Below, in pieces: positions 7,711 to 14,813 of a stretch of DNA of 15,252 nt; position 1 is the first letter of the stretch, and every line of letters starts with the position of its first letter. This DNA comes from Pirellulaceae bacterium (GTDB lineage: Bacteria; Planctomycetota; Planctomycetia; Pirellulales; Pirellulaceae). The stretch lies in assembly GCA_020846515.1 (NCBI GenBank), contig JADLDX010000303.1:1-15252 (forward strand). Reading direction: 5' to 3'. The position numbers and the translations under genes are program-made. Below the pieces are notes generated by a model. The model saw only the letters and a program-made list of their open reading frames with translations. It did not search any database and had not been told where the DNA came from.

Positions 7711-8214
7711 ATGCTTACCAGAGTGCTTTTTGTCGTATTGCTCGCCTCATGCTTCATGTCGGCTGGCATACCAGCCCAGGAGCGCCCAATCGCCACCGAA
7801 CCAACAGCAACGAAGTCGCTGGAGAAAGAGCAACCAGCTCTGGCGGTGACGACACCGGCTGTGCCACAACCCAACCATGAGAAGTTGACAATCGTGTGGA
7901 CCAGCGGAGACCCTGAGGTTGCTCATCGCATGGTTTTGATGTACGCCAAAGCGGCCAAGGCCAACCAATGGTTTGACGAAGTTCAATTAATCGTTTGGGG
8001 CCCAAGCGCGCGGCTGGTCGCTGCTGACAAAGATATACAAGCCAAGCTAAAGGAGATGAAGCAGCTCGGAATCGTGGTTGAGGCATGCGTCGTCTGCGCT
8101 GACTCTTATGGGGTCTCGGATCGTTTGCGAGAATTGGGGATTGACGTCAAACCGATGGGAAAGCCCCTCACCAACATCATACGCGAAAAGAGTTCGCATC
8201 TGATTACGTTCTAA
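7711..8214 (+). CDS. Exported DsrE-family-like protein
   Basis: ATG 7711 gives 167 residues. An in-frame TTG at 7681 would add ten residues in front of the signal peptide and has no good binding site, whereas AAGG lies 10 bases before 7711. The N-terminus is a signal peptide. It contains LLASC (residues 10-14), which also fits a lipobox, so the protein may be a lipoprotein. A proline- and threonine-rich spacer to about residue 56 leads into a DsrE-like fold: KLTIVWTSGDPEVAHRMV (58-75), WFDEVQLIVWGPSARL (87-102) and C126-x-x-C129-ADSYGVSDRLRELGIDV (to 147). DsrE-family proteins usually handle sulfur or thiols in the cytoplasm. This one is predicted outside it, and the CxxC suggests redox or persulfide chemistry. 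The sulfatase gene converges on it from the other strand, which may or may not be meaningful. Confidence 0.82.
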   Translation: MLTRVLFVVLLASCFMSAGIPAQERPIATEPTATKSLEKEQPALAVTTPAVPQPNHEKLTIVWTSGDPEVAHRMVLMYAKAAKANQWFDEVQLIVWGPSARLVAADKDIQAKLKEMKQLGIVVEACVVCADSYGVSDRLRELGIDVKPMGKPLTNIIREKSSHLITF

Positions 8215-8235
8215 AGCTCTCTGGATGTTAGGTTT

Positions 8236-8259
8236 AATTCAACGGCGAACACTTGAATT
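8236..8259. terminator. Weak inverted repeat between convergent genes
   Basis: AATTCAA (8236-8242) and TTGAATT (8253-8259) pair exactly around a 10-base loop. They lie in the 58-base gap where the DsrE-like gene and the sulfatase gene converge, the right place for a bidirectional terminator. The stem is short and A/T-rich with no clear T-run, so this is a weak call. Confidence 0.3.
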
Positions 8260-8272
8260 GTGTGGCCATTCC

Positions 8273-9679
8273 TCATTTCACCAAAAACTCGGTACGTTCC
8301 TTGGCCAGTTCCGCTTCCCAGGCGGCCAGACGCTGTTTGAGATCCGCAAACACATCGGGATGTTGAAACGACAGATCGTGCCTTTCGCCGATGTCTTTGG
8401 CCAGATCGAACAGCATCTCGACGTTGCTGTCCTGGATGTACTTCCACGAACCGTGCCGAATGGCCTTTTGTTGGCGTGCGGTACGGTCGATCCGCCAAGC
8501 CAATGTGCGCAAGTGTTCCGGTGTCTCGCCGGTAAGTATCGGCATAAGATTGATGCCGTCGAAAGGTCGATCGGCGGCGGGCTTTGCTCCGGAGATGGAC
8601 GTGAAAGTCGCAGTCAGGTCCATCGTGATGCCAACCTGGCTCGTCACTTTGCCCTTCGGCAATTTCGCTGGCCAGCTCATCAAGCACGGAACGCGGATGC
8701 CGCCTTCCCACAACGTGGACTTGTGGTGGAATAGCGGCGAGTTGTCCGAATAGCGTTCGCCACCGTTGTCGCTGCTGAGTACAAACAGCGTGTTGTCTAG
8801 CACACCCTGCTTCTCTAACTCGGCGAGCAACATGCCCACGCCATCGTCGATTTTCTCGACCATTGCCGCATAGGTACGGCGGTCGCCGTCGTACATGTTG
8901 GCCTTGGTGACGCTGGGCAACGGGCGCCCCGGCGGTTGATACGGGCAGTGCACGGCCAGATGTGGGACATACAAAAAGAATGGCTCACGCGCGTGCTTGC
9001 GAACAAACTCTGTCGCCCGCTGGTTGATGAGATCGGTCAGATAACCCTCGACCTTCACCGGCTTCAAACCATCGCGCAGCGCGTACGTTCCGTCGAAGTA
9101 CGAGTGCGTGTAGTAATCACTATGCCCGAGTAATTCTCCGAAGTATTCATCAAAGCCATGATGTGTCGGGTTGTATTCGTCCTTGTAACCGAGATGCCAT
9201 TTGCCGAACGCGCCTGTGGCATATCCGACTTCTTTCAACATCTTCGGCAAGGTCGGGATGCTAGTCGGGAGGCCCAAACCGTGAACGTCCGGTTCGGGCA
9301 CCCACATATCGCCGTTTCGTCGAAACGAATTCGCTGTAAAACCCATCGCCCATTCGAATCCAACTCGCTGTTGCCACCGGCCAGTCATGAATCCACAACG
9401 AGTTGGCGTGCACACAGGCGCGTTGGAATAGAAGTCAGTGAATTTGACGCCATCTCGAGCCAATCGATCGATGTGCGGCGTGCGAATGTCCTTCACACCA
9501 TATGGACCGCTGTCGGCATATCCAAAGTCATCAATCAGAATGAAAACGATATTTGGTTTCGTCGGCAGAGCGGTCCCTCCCGCATTAAGATGTACTGGTG
9601 AGGCGAGCACGAGCAAAACGAACACGATCCAACCATTTCGCTTTGTCCAATCCTTTATGTCTCTATCGAATATTCTCAT
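8273..9679 (-). CDS. Exported type I (formylglycine) sulfatase
   Basis: This is a 468-residue protein with a signal peptide or N-terminal anchor (WIVFVLLVLASPV, residues about 17-29). The sulfatase core is intact: metal ligands Asp50-Asp51 in ILIDDFGYAD, the formylglycine motif CTPTR with Cys90 followed by CGFMTGR, FGKWHLG with Lys160 and His162, His240/His244 in YVPHLAVHCPY, Asp304-Asn305 in SSDNGG, and Lys320 in HKSTLWEGG. It should hydrolyse sulfate esters outside the cytoplasm after Cys90 is converted to formylglycine. No gene for that maturase is in the window. The substrate is not readable from sequence but is likely a sulfated polysaccharide. The ATG at 9679 has AAGGA 9 bases upstream. 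The E2 gene is 150 bases upstream on the same strand, but a palindrome in the gap suggests separate transcription. Confidence 0.95.
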   Translation of the reverse strand: MRIFDRDIKDWTKRNGWIVFVLLVLASPVHLNAGGTALPTKPNIVFILIDDFGYADSGPYGVKDIRTPHIDRLARDGVKFTDFYSNAPVCTPTRCGFMTGRWQQRVGFEWAMGFTANSFRRNGDMWVPEPDVHGLGLPTSIPTLPKMLKEVGYATGAFGKWHLGYKDEYNPTHHGFDEYFGELLGHSDYYTHSYFDGTYALRDGLKPVKVEGYLTDLINQRATEFVRKHAREPFFLYVPHLAVHCPYQPPGRPLPSVTKANMYDGDRRTYAAMVEKIDDGVGMLLAELEKQGVLDNTLFVLSSDNGGERYSDNSPLFHHKSTLWEGGIRVPCLMSWPAKLPKGKVTSQVGITMDLTATFTSISGAKPAADRPFDGINLMPILTGETPEHLRTLAWRIDRTARQQKAIRHGSWKYIQDSNVEMLFDLAKDIGERHDLSFQHPDVFADLKQRLAAWEAELAKERTEFLVK

Positions 9680-9739
9680 CGGTGCTGGTCCTTGAAAAGT
9701 GAGAGGTTGGTTGCCGGACGGATCGAATCGGTCGTTATC

Positions 9740-9817
9740 AGCCGCAGGGCGTTAGCCGCGGTTTCTTCATGATCCCATATTAGCCGCCGGGCGTTAGCCG
9801 GCTAACGCCCGCCGGCT
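9740..9817. repeat. REP-like palindromic repeat pair
   Basis: The core AGCCGC-[AC]-GGGCGTTAGCC occurs twice in direct orientation, at 9740-9757 and 9782-9799, with one difference over 18 bases. The second copy is followed directly by GGCTAACGCCCGCCGGCT (9800-9817), its reverse complement at 17 of 18 positions, forming a near-perfect 36-base palindrome with no loop. The first copy has a smaller dyad (CCGC 9742-9745 with GCGG 9758-9761). It starts 13 bases beyond the E2 stop codon, so it could end or stabilise the operon transcript, although no T-run follows. Repeats with the GGGCGTTAGCC core are, from memory, common between planctomycete genes. Confidence 0.75.
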
Positions 9818-9829
9818 GATTGCTGATCA

Positions 9830-11203
9830 TTACTGATCGGGCGTCTGAAGACGTTCGCAGAGGCGTAGCAACCAGAGGGCAGCTGGGGCGCCGTCGGCAA
9901 CTCGATGGTCGAAGGTCAAACTAAGGGACATCGTCTTCCCGATGGCAAGTTGGCCGTTTCGGACGACCGGTTCTTCTACGATGCGGCCGACTCCGAGAAT
10001 TGCGGCTTGTGGCAAGTTGAGGACCGGCGTGAAGGCGTCGATGCCATACATTCCGAGATTGGAGATGGTGAACGTTCCGCCTGAGAGCTGATTCTGGCTG
10101 AGTTGGCCGCAGCGCGCTTGGACGACGAACTGCCTCGTGCGATCTGCTATCTGATCAAACGCGAGCCGGTCGGCGTCGCGCACAACCGGTACAAGCAATC
10201 CACTTGGCGTGTCGACTGCGATGGCAATGTGGATGTTGTCGTAGCTGCGAATTCCATCGCGATACCAGCATGCGTTGAGTTCAGGTAGCTCTCGCAGGGT
10301 CAAAGCTGCATGGTAAATCAGGATGTCGTTGTAGCTGGGCACAGGTCCATTGCTCGATTCGGTTTTGAGTCGTTCCCGGAAAGCCACGAGCGACTCGGCA
10401 TTCATCTTGGTGGTGAGTGTCACTGGAACAGCTTGATGTACTCCATCGGACACGCGATGGCCGATGATCCGGCGGAGTTTCGATGCAGGAAAATGGCGAC
10501 CAGGTTCCGTGGGCGGGATTTCGGCAGCAGGTGGCAGCATGTTGGCCTCCCGCGCGATGGGTTCTGCCAGGACATCGCGATCGCGAATGCGTCCGTTTCG
10601 ACCGGTGCCAGCCAGTTGCGTCCAGTCGACTCCAAGTTCGCGCGCACGCCGGCGAGCGCGCGGTGTGGCGATCGGCCGTGTCATGTTGCTCTTGGCTGCG
10701 CTGCGTTGCCCTCGCCCATTTTTGGCTCGCCGTACGTCTTCGCTGAGGACACGTCCCGTAGGGTCGGGAGTGAAGACCCCGTTCAAGTCGATACCGAGCT
10801 CGCGGGCCATTCGTCGGGCTGCGGGACCAGCGGCGCGCGGCATGGTAGTGACCGAGGGGATTGGCTCAAGACTCGCGTTCTCTGAGTTAGGCTGCTGTGG
10901 CGGATTGACTGAGGCCGGAATCGGCGAGTGAACGCGTACTGAATCTGGAGCAGTCTCTCCTTCGGCCAGAAGAAACCCGATCACCTCGCCGACTTTTACG
11001 CTCGCACCGGACTGCGGCGCATCGGCAGGGATGCACAGATAACCTGATTCGAGCGACTCGATCTCTGTCGCCGCCTTCTCTCCTTCGAGAAGGAAGATCA
11101 TATCACCGGAGCGGACTAGTTCTCCGGGGGCTTTCAGCCACTCGGCGAAAACGCCTTCTTCCATGGACCAGCCGAGGCGCGGAACTGTGATGGGGTGCGG
11201 CAT
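9830..11203 (-). CDS. 2-oxo acid dehydrogenase E2 (lipoyl acyltransferase), two E3-binding domains
   Basis: This is a 457-residue E2 subunit. It transfers the acyl group from E1 to CoA through a lipoyl arm. Residues about 1-80 are a lipoyl domain with the lipoylation site GEKA (Lys43). Two peripheral-subunit (E3)-binding domains follow in tandem: about 123-160 (AAGPAARRMARELGIDL...GRVLSEDV) and about 179-213 (TPRARRRARELGVDW...GRIRDRDV). The catalytic domain covers about 238-457 and ends with the active-site motif DHRVADG (His433, Asp437). Most E2 chains have a single E3-binding domain. The start ATG is 4 bases after the E1 stop, with GAAGGAG overlapping that stop. No E3 gene is seen nearby, so E3 is probably shared with another complex. 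The acyl substrate is not determined; the acetoin/branched-chain type is most likely. Confidence 0.92.
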   Translation of the reverse strand: MPHPITVPRLGWSMEEGVFAEWLKAPGELVRSGDMIFLLEGEKAATEIESLESGYLCIPADAPQSGASVKVGEVIGFLLAEGETAPDSVRVHSPIPASVNPPQQPNSENASLEPIPSVTTMPRAAGPAARRMARELGIDLNGVFTPDPTGRVLSEDVRRAKNGRGQRSAAKSNMTRPIATPRARRRARELGVDWTQLAGTGRNGRIRDRDVLAEPIAREANMLPPAAEIPPTEPGRHFPASKLRRIIGHRVSDGVHQAVPVTLTTKMNAESLVAFRERLKTESSNGPVPSYNDILIYHAALTLRELPELNACWYRDGIRSYDNIHIAIAVDTPSGLLVPVVRDADRLAFDQIADRTRQFVVQARCGQLSQNQLSGGTFTISNLGMYGIDAFTPVLNLPQAAILGVGRIVEEPVVRNGQLAIGKTMSLSLTFDHRVADGAPAALWLLRLCERLQTPDQ

Positions 11204-11207
11204 GGAT

Positions 11208-13223
11208 TTACTCCTTCACCAGGTCGCGAATCGCCTGCGCAATTCTCTGAACGTTTGGCACAACAGCTTGCTCCAAAGTAGGTGCGTAGGGCGTTGGGGC
11301 TTGCGCGCCGTGCAAGCGTTTGATCGGGGCATCGAGATCATCGAACCCAGCGTCCGCTACCTGCGCCGCGATCTCCGAAGCGAAGCCACACGGGCCGAAG
11401 GCTTCGTCGACAACCAACAGCCGACCCGTTTTCGAAACGGATTCCAAAATTGTGTCGATATCCAGCGGCGAAATAGTACGCGGGTCAATGACCTCGACTG
11501 AGATCCCTTCAGCCATCAGGTGCTCGGCAGCTTTCAGGGTATGCTGCACCATCAGCGACAAAGCGACGACCGTGACATCGGTTCCAGGGCGATGCACGCG
11601 CGCCTGACCAAATGGAATCTCGTAATGCTCCGAGGGAACATGCCCCTTTACTTGCATCAGCTCGCGATGTTCTAGGAACAGGACCGGATCATCGCTGCGC
11701 AGCGCGTGTGCCATCAACCCCTTGGCATCGTAGGGTGTCGAGGGCAAGATAACTCGCAATCCTGGGATGTGGGAGTAGATCGAGTGATACATGCCGGAAT
11801 GATGGGTCGCTGCCGAGTGACCGACGCCGCCACAACCGCGGAGCAGGACCGGCATCTTCAAGCGGCCGCTGCTCATATACTGCATCTTGGCGATCTGATT
11901 GACGATCTCACCGAACGAGTCGTTGATGAAATCGATGAACATGAAGTCGATCACCGGCCGCGTCCCGGTCATTCCCGCGCCGCAGGCCAGGCCGACGAAG
12001 CCGCGTTCACAAATCGGGGTGTCGCACAGTCGCTCGGGACCGAACTTGGCATACAAGCCATGCGTTGTGGTGAAATTACCACCACGCACGCCGATCCCTT
12101 CTCCCATGATGAAGATGGTTGGATCGGCTGCCATCGCGTGATCGAGCGCTTCAAGTGTGGCGGCAACGAACGAGAGCGGACGTTCATGCGCCCCCGGTCC
12201 CGGTTCGCTTGGGCTCGGCAAACGAGGACGAGACGACGGCTCAGCGAAGACATGGGTCGTAGCGGACTGGGCAGCGGGCGGCGAACTGGCTTCGGCGAAC
12301 TCGCGCCCTTCACGAACGATGTTCGCCACTGCTTGCTCGATGGATAGAAGACGCGTGGCAAACTCGTCGCCTCGAGACGACTGCGAAATTACGGTAGACT
12401 TCAGTCGGATGATAGGACATTTCTCCTTCCAGGCCGCAACTTCTTCTTTGGTTCGGTAGGTGAAGTCGCCCATACCTTCTGCATGGGCGCGGGTGCGATA
12501 CGTCAGGCATTCGATCAGCGTCGGACCGCCACCATTTTTCGCCCGCGCGACGGCTTCGCCTGCGACTCGATAGATCTCCAGGACATCGTTCCCATCGACC
12601 GTCACGCCCGTGATGCCATACGCCGCACCGCGCGAGCCGACGTTTGGATTGCCGCTTGAATATGAAAACGGAACTTCGGTAGCGAACTGGTTGTTTTCAC
12701 AAATGAACAACACCGGCAATTTCCAAATACTGGCCATGTTGAGCGCTTCATGGAATGCGCCATTGTTGACAGCGCCGTCGCCGAAGAATGCAGCCGCGAC
12801 CGTGCTGTTCTGGAGGATCTTCGAGCTGTATCCCCCACCGCAGGCTTGCAACAGACAGGGGCCGACGATGCCACTGGTCCCCATCATGCCGATTTCCGGC
12901 GAGAAAAGGTGCATGGACCCTCCACGTCCGCGCGAGCAGCCAGTGTCGCGACCGAAGAGTTCCGCCATGAGTTCACGCGGTGGCATCCCTTTCGCAAGCG
13001 CGTGGCCATGTCCGCGGTGTGTGGAGAAGATCGGATCGCGGTCGGTCAGATGAGCGCAGACGCCCGTCGCAATTGCCTCTTGGCCGACATACGTGTGGCA
13101 TGCTCCGTGGATGAGCCCGCGCTGATGACAGCGCGCGAGTTCTTCTTCGGTCTGACGAATGACTTGCATCGTCCGATAGAGAGCGAGGATCTGCTCGTCC
13201 GAGAGGTACTGGTTCTGGTTCAT
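11208..13223 (-). CDS. Fused E1 alpha-beta, thiamine-dependent dehydrogenase (acetoin or 2-oxo acid type)
   Basis: This is one 671-residue chain holding both E1 subunits. The alpha part (about 1-315) has STHRGHGHALAKG, GGSMHLF and the thiamine diphosphate motif GDG (148-150) to ENN (176-178). A Pro/Ser-rich linker runs over about 312-348. The beta part (about 348-671) has MGEGIGVRGG (Glu375), ICERGFVGLACGAGMTG (Glu406), HIPGLRVILPSTPYDAKGL and a C-terminal transketolase-like domain (IDPRTISPLD). Separate alpha and beta subunits are the more familiar arrangement, although fused forms occur. The alpha part looks closest, by eye, to acetoin dehydrogenase alpha (AcoA-like), so the substrate could be acetoin or a related hydroxyketone, or a branched 2-oxo acid. 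The gene starts 6 bases after the SDR stop, with AGGAAG overlapping that TAG. Confidence 0.93.
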   Translation of the reverse strand: MNQNQYLSDEQILALYRTMQVIRQTEEELARCHQRGLIHGACHTYVGQEAIATGVCAHLTDRDPIFSTHRGHGHALAKGMPPRELMAELFGRDTGCSRGRGGSMHLFSPEIGMMGTSGIVGPCLLQACGGGYSSKILQNSTVAAAFFGDGAVNNGAFHEALNMASIWKLPVLFICENNQFATEVPFSYSSGNPNVGSRGAAYGITGVTVDGNDVLEIYRVAGEAVARAKNGGGPTLIECLTYRTRAHAEGMGDFTYRTKEEVAAWKEKCPIIRLKSTVISQSSRGDEFATRLLSIEQAVANIVREGREFAEASSPPAAQSATTHVFAEPSSRPRLPSPSEPGPGAHERPLSFVAATLEALDHAMAADPTIFIMGEGIGVRGGNFTTTHGLYAKFGPERLCDTPICERGFVGLACGAGMTGTRPVIDFMFIDFINDSFGEIVNQIAKMQYMSSGRLKMPVLLRGCGGVGHSAATHHSGMYHSIYSHIPGLRVILPSTPYDAKGLMAHALRSDDPVLFLEHRELMQVKGHVPSEHYEIPFGQARVHRPGTDVTVVALSLMVQHTLKAAEHLMAEGISVEVIDPRTISPLDIDTILESVSKTGRLLVVDEAFGPCGFASEIAAQVADAGFDDLDAPIKRLHGAQAPTPYAPTLEQAVVPNVQRIAQAIRDLVKE
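11211..11217 (-). promoter_or_regulatory. E2 ribosome binding site inside the E1 stop region
   Basis: GAAGGAG on the minus strand covers the last codons of E1, directly before its TAA, and lies 7 bases before the E2 ATG. This suggests translational coupling of E1 and E2. Confidence 0.75.
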
Positions 13224-13229
13224 AACTTC

Positions 13230-14060
13230 CTACTTGCTCTCTGCACGAAACGATTGGATGGCCCGCTGCTCGTGACCTGGTGTACCGCCGGCATTCATGG
13301 CCATATTGCCGCCATCCATCGGAATGATGGCGCCTGTGATCCATTGTGAACTGTCGGAGGCCAGAAAGACCGCCAGGCCCATGATGTCGTTCGGTTGACC
13401 GAGTCGTCCGGCAGGGATTCCGTGAAGAAAACGCCCCTCCAGTGTCGGATCAGCGGCCATGCGGGCTTCGAGGCTCGGGTTGACCACTTGTGCCGGAGTG
13501 ACGCAGTTCACACGTACGCCACGGAAACTCCATTCGGTGCTGAGTTCGCGAGTCATTTGAATGACTGCGCCCATGGCCATGCTATAGGCGATATGTCCTC
13601 GACCAAGCGCGGTCGAACTTGCCAGCGAACCGATATTCATGATCGAACCGCGTCCATGCGCCAGCATGCGCCGGCCCGCTTCCTGGCACATTGCGAAACG
13701 ACCGACTACTAAATTCTGTAGCACGCGATGAAGATCCGCGATCGTGAGATCTTCTGGTTTTGCGAGATGCCCATCGCCAGCAATGTTGCCCAGAAAATCA
13801 ACTCGACCGAAGCGGGCATCGACCTGTCGAAACAGTTCAGCGATCGAATCGGGATTGGAGACGTCGATATTGGCAACCAATGTTTCACGACCAAGCGAAT
13901 GGACTTCTGCGGCGGTGGATTCGGCACCCTCGCGATTACGATCGACGAGCACAGTGTGGGCGCCATGTTGTGCCAATGCCAGCGCCGTAGCACGTCCCAA
14001 TCCTTGCGCCGCACCAGATACAACTGCAACGCGTTCAGTCAGATCAAACATTTTGTTCAT
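13230..14060 (-). CDS. Short-chain dehydrogenase/reductase family protein lacking the active-site lysine
   Basis: This is a 276-residue classical-type SDR. The cofactor motif is SGAAQGLG (Gly16, Gly20, Gly22), with Asp40 at the end of beta-2 favouring NAD(H). Further landmarks are NIAG (92-95), Asn116, Ser145 in NIGSLAS and Tyr159. The usual Tyr-x-x-x-Lys is Tyr-Ser-Met-Ala-Met here. Codon 163 is ATG where AAG would give lysine, so the catalytic lysine is absent. The C-terminal part is otherwise normal (PAGRLGQPNDI, ITGAIIPMDGG). If active, it would oxidise an alcohol or hydroxy acid for the E1-E2 complex. With Met163 it may be impaired or non-catalytic. It is 6 bases upstream of E1 in the same operon. 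No strong ribosome binding site is visible before ATG 14060, and ATG 14051 is an alternative start. Confidence 0.88.
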   Translation of the reverse strand: MNKMFDLTERVAVVSGAAQGLGRATALALAQHGAHTVLVDRNREGAESTAAEVHSLGRETLVANIDVSNPDSIAELFRQVDARFGRVDFLGNIAGDGHLAKPEDLTIADLHRVLQNLVVGRFAMCQEAGRRMLAHGRGSIMNIGSLASSTALGRGHIAYSMAMGAVIQMTRELSTEWSFRGVRVNCVTPAQVVNPSLEARMAADPTLEGRFLHGIPAGRLGQPNDIMGLAVFLASDSSQWITGAIIPMDGGNMAMNAGGTPGHEQRAIQSFRAESK

Positions 14061-14080
14061 TGTCTATTTCTTCGTTCTTT

Positions 14081-14153
14081 TTCATCTGTGCATCGGCATT
14101 GCCATCTGTGCTATTGGAGTTAGCACAGATAGCAAGGCCGATGCACAGATGAA
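14081..14153. repeat. Inverted-repeat element A, 33-base arms, downstream of the GxxExxY gene
   Basis: The left arm (14081-14113) and right arm (14121-14153) pair at 31 of 33 positions around a 7-base loop. Each arm contains the short word ATCTGTGC or its complement twice: CATCTGTGCATCGGC and CCATCTGTGCTA on the left, and their complements on the right. The element ends one base before the stop codon of the GxxExxY gene (14157-14155) and lies 20 bases from the SDR start. A related element lies at 14824-14901. No T-run follows on the minus strand, so it is not a standard terminator, although so stable a stem could still affect expression inside the operon. Confidence 0.9.
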
Positions 14154-14154
14154 T

Positions 14155-14813
14155 CTATTTGGTGCGGTACCTCAGCGCAGTGACTTGAAGTGTTTTGACG
14201 CCGAAGTTTGCGGCAACACCCCAGGGTGCGTTGAGGGTCTTCATATGCGATAGGCCAAGGCTCTTGGCGAATTCGTTGCTATCAAAATGGGCTGTAAGCG
14301 TCATGACAAACTTTCCAGCGATCACGATGCACTCGAGAGCACTTTCATGAACAACTTGTTGGTGGAACATGGCCGGTGCGATCGGTCGAGTGGTAACGTC
14401 GAGTTGACAGATCGACAATGCTGTCAGTAGCAATCGTTCGGTGACCGCCAAGTTGTATCCGGTACGATGCTCGTTGTAAACCAAATGAATCGCGTTGCGA
14501 ATGGCGAGCCCAATTTCGGGTCTGGACCATCTATGTGGTTTGTCCAAAAGGAAAAGTCCTCGGTCAGGGCAGATTCGACGGGATCGAAGATGCGTCGTTG
14601 CACGTGAACTCGATCGAGCGTGTGCGCGACTTGATCTCGAATCAGTAATTGCACCGGAGGTTTACTCACAATCGGTAATCGTTCTTCACTGGTCCAAATC
14701 TCGAACGCTCGTTGATAGACTTCCTCGTTTCGTCCGAGTCCAACATCATTCTGCACTGCAAAGAATCCACGAATGAGCTGTTGGGTTTTGTCGACCAAAA
14801 TATATTCACTCAT
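14155..14813 (-). pseudogene. Two-domain GxxExxY (PDDEXK_3-like) protein gene, frameshifted and internally deleted
   Basis: The start ATG 14813 overlaps the MFS stop by 8 bases (ATGAGTGA) and has GGGAGAG upstream. The first frame runs MSEYILVDKTQQLIRGFF and shows the family motif GRNEEVY (Gly27, Glu30, Tyr33). After VAHTL it jumps to DRVHVQRRIFDP, so the stretch where the nuclease core residues (Asp, then Glu-x-Lys) should sit is missing, apparently in frame. The second frame (best from about 14517 to 14155) gives GLAIRNAIHLVYNEHRTGY, LECIVIAGKFVMTLTA and LNAPWGVAANFG. This looks like a second, degenerate copy of the domain with TLTA where ELKA is usual. One base lost near 14518 would explain the frame change: it restores GPDP-EIGLAIR. 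The gene is probably non-functional as written; a sequencing error in the frameshift is possible. Its normal function is unknown, though the fold is nuclease-like. Confidence 0.72.

Noticed and set aside
10310..10885. 191-codon plus-strand open frame
   Set aside because: It is antisense to E2; the lipoyl and E3-binding domains on the minus strand are clear.
11706..12347. 213-codon plus-strand open frame
   Set aside because: It is antisense to the E1 gene, whose thiamine and beta-subunit motifs are unambiguous; the translated product has no domain character.
12750..13349. 199-codon plus-strand open frame
   Set aside because: It is antisense to the start of E1 and the end of SDR, both well supported.
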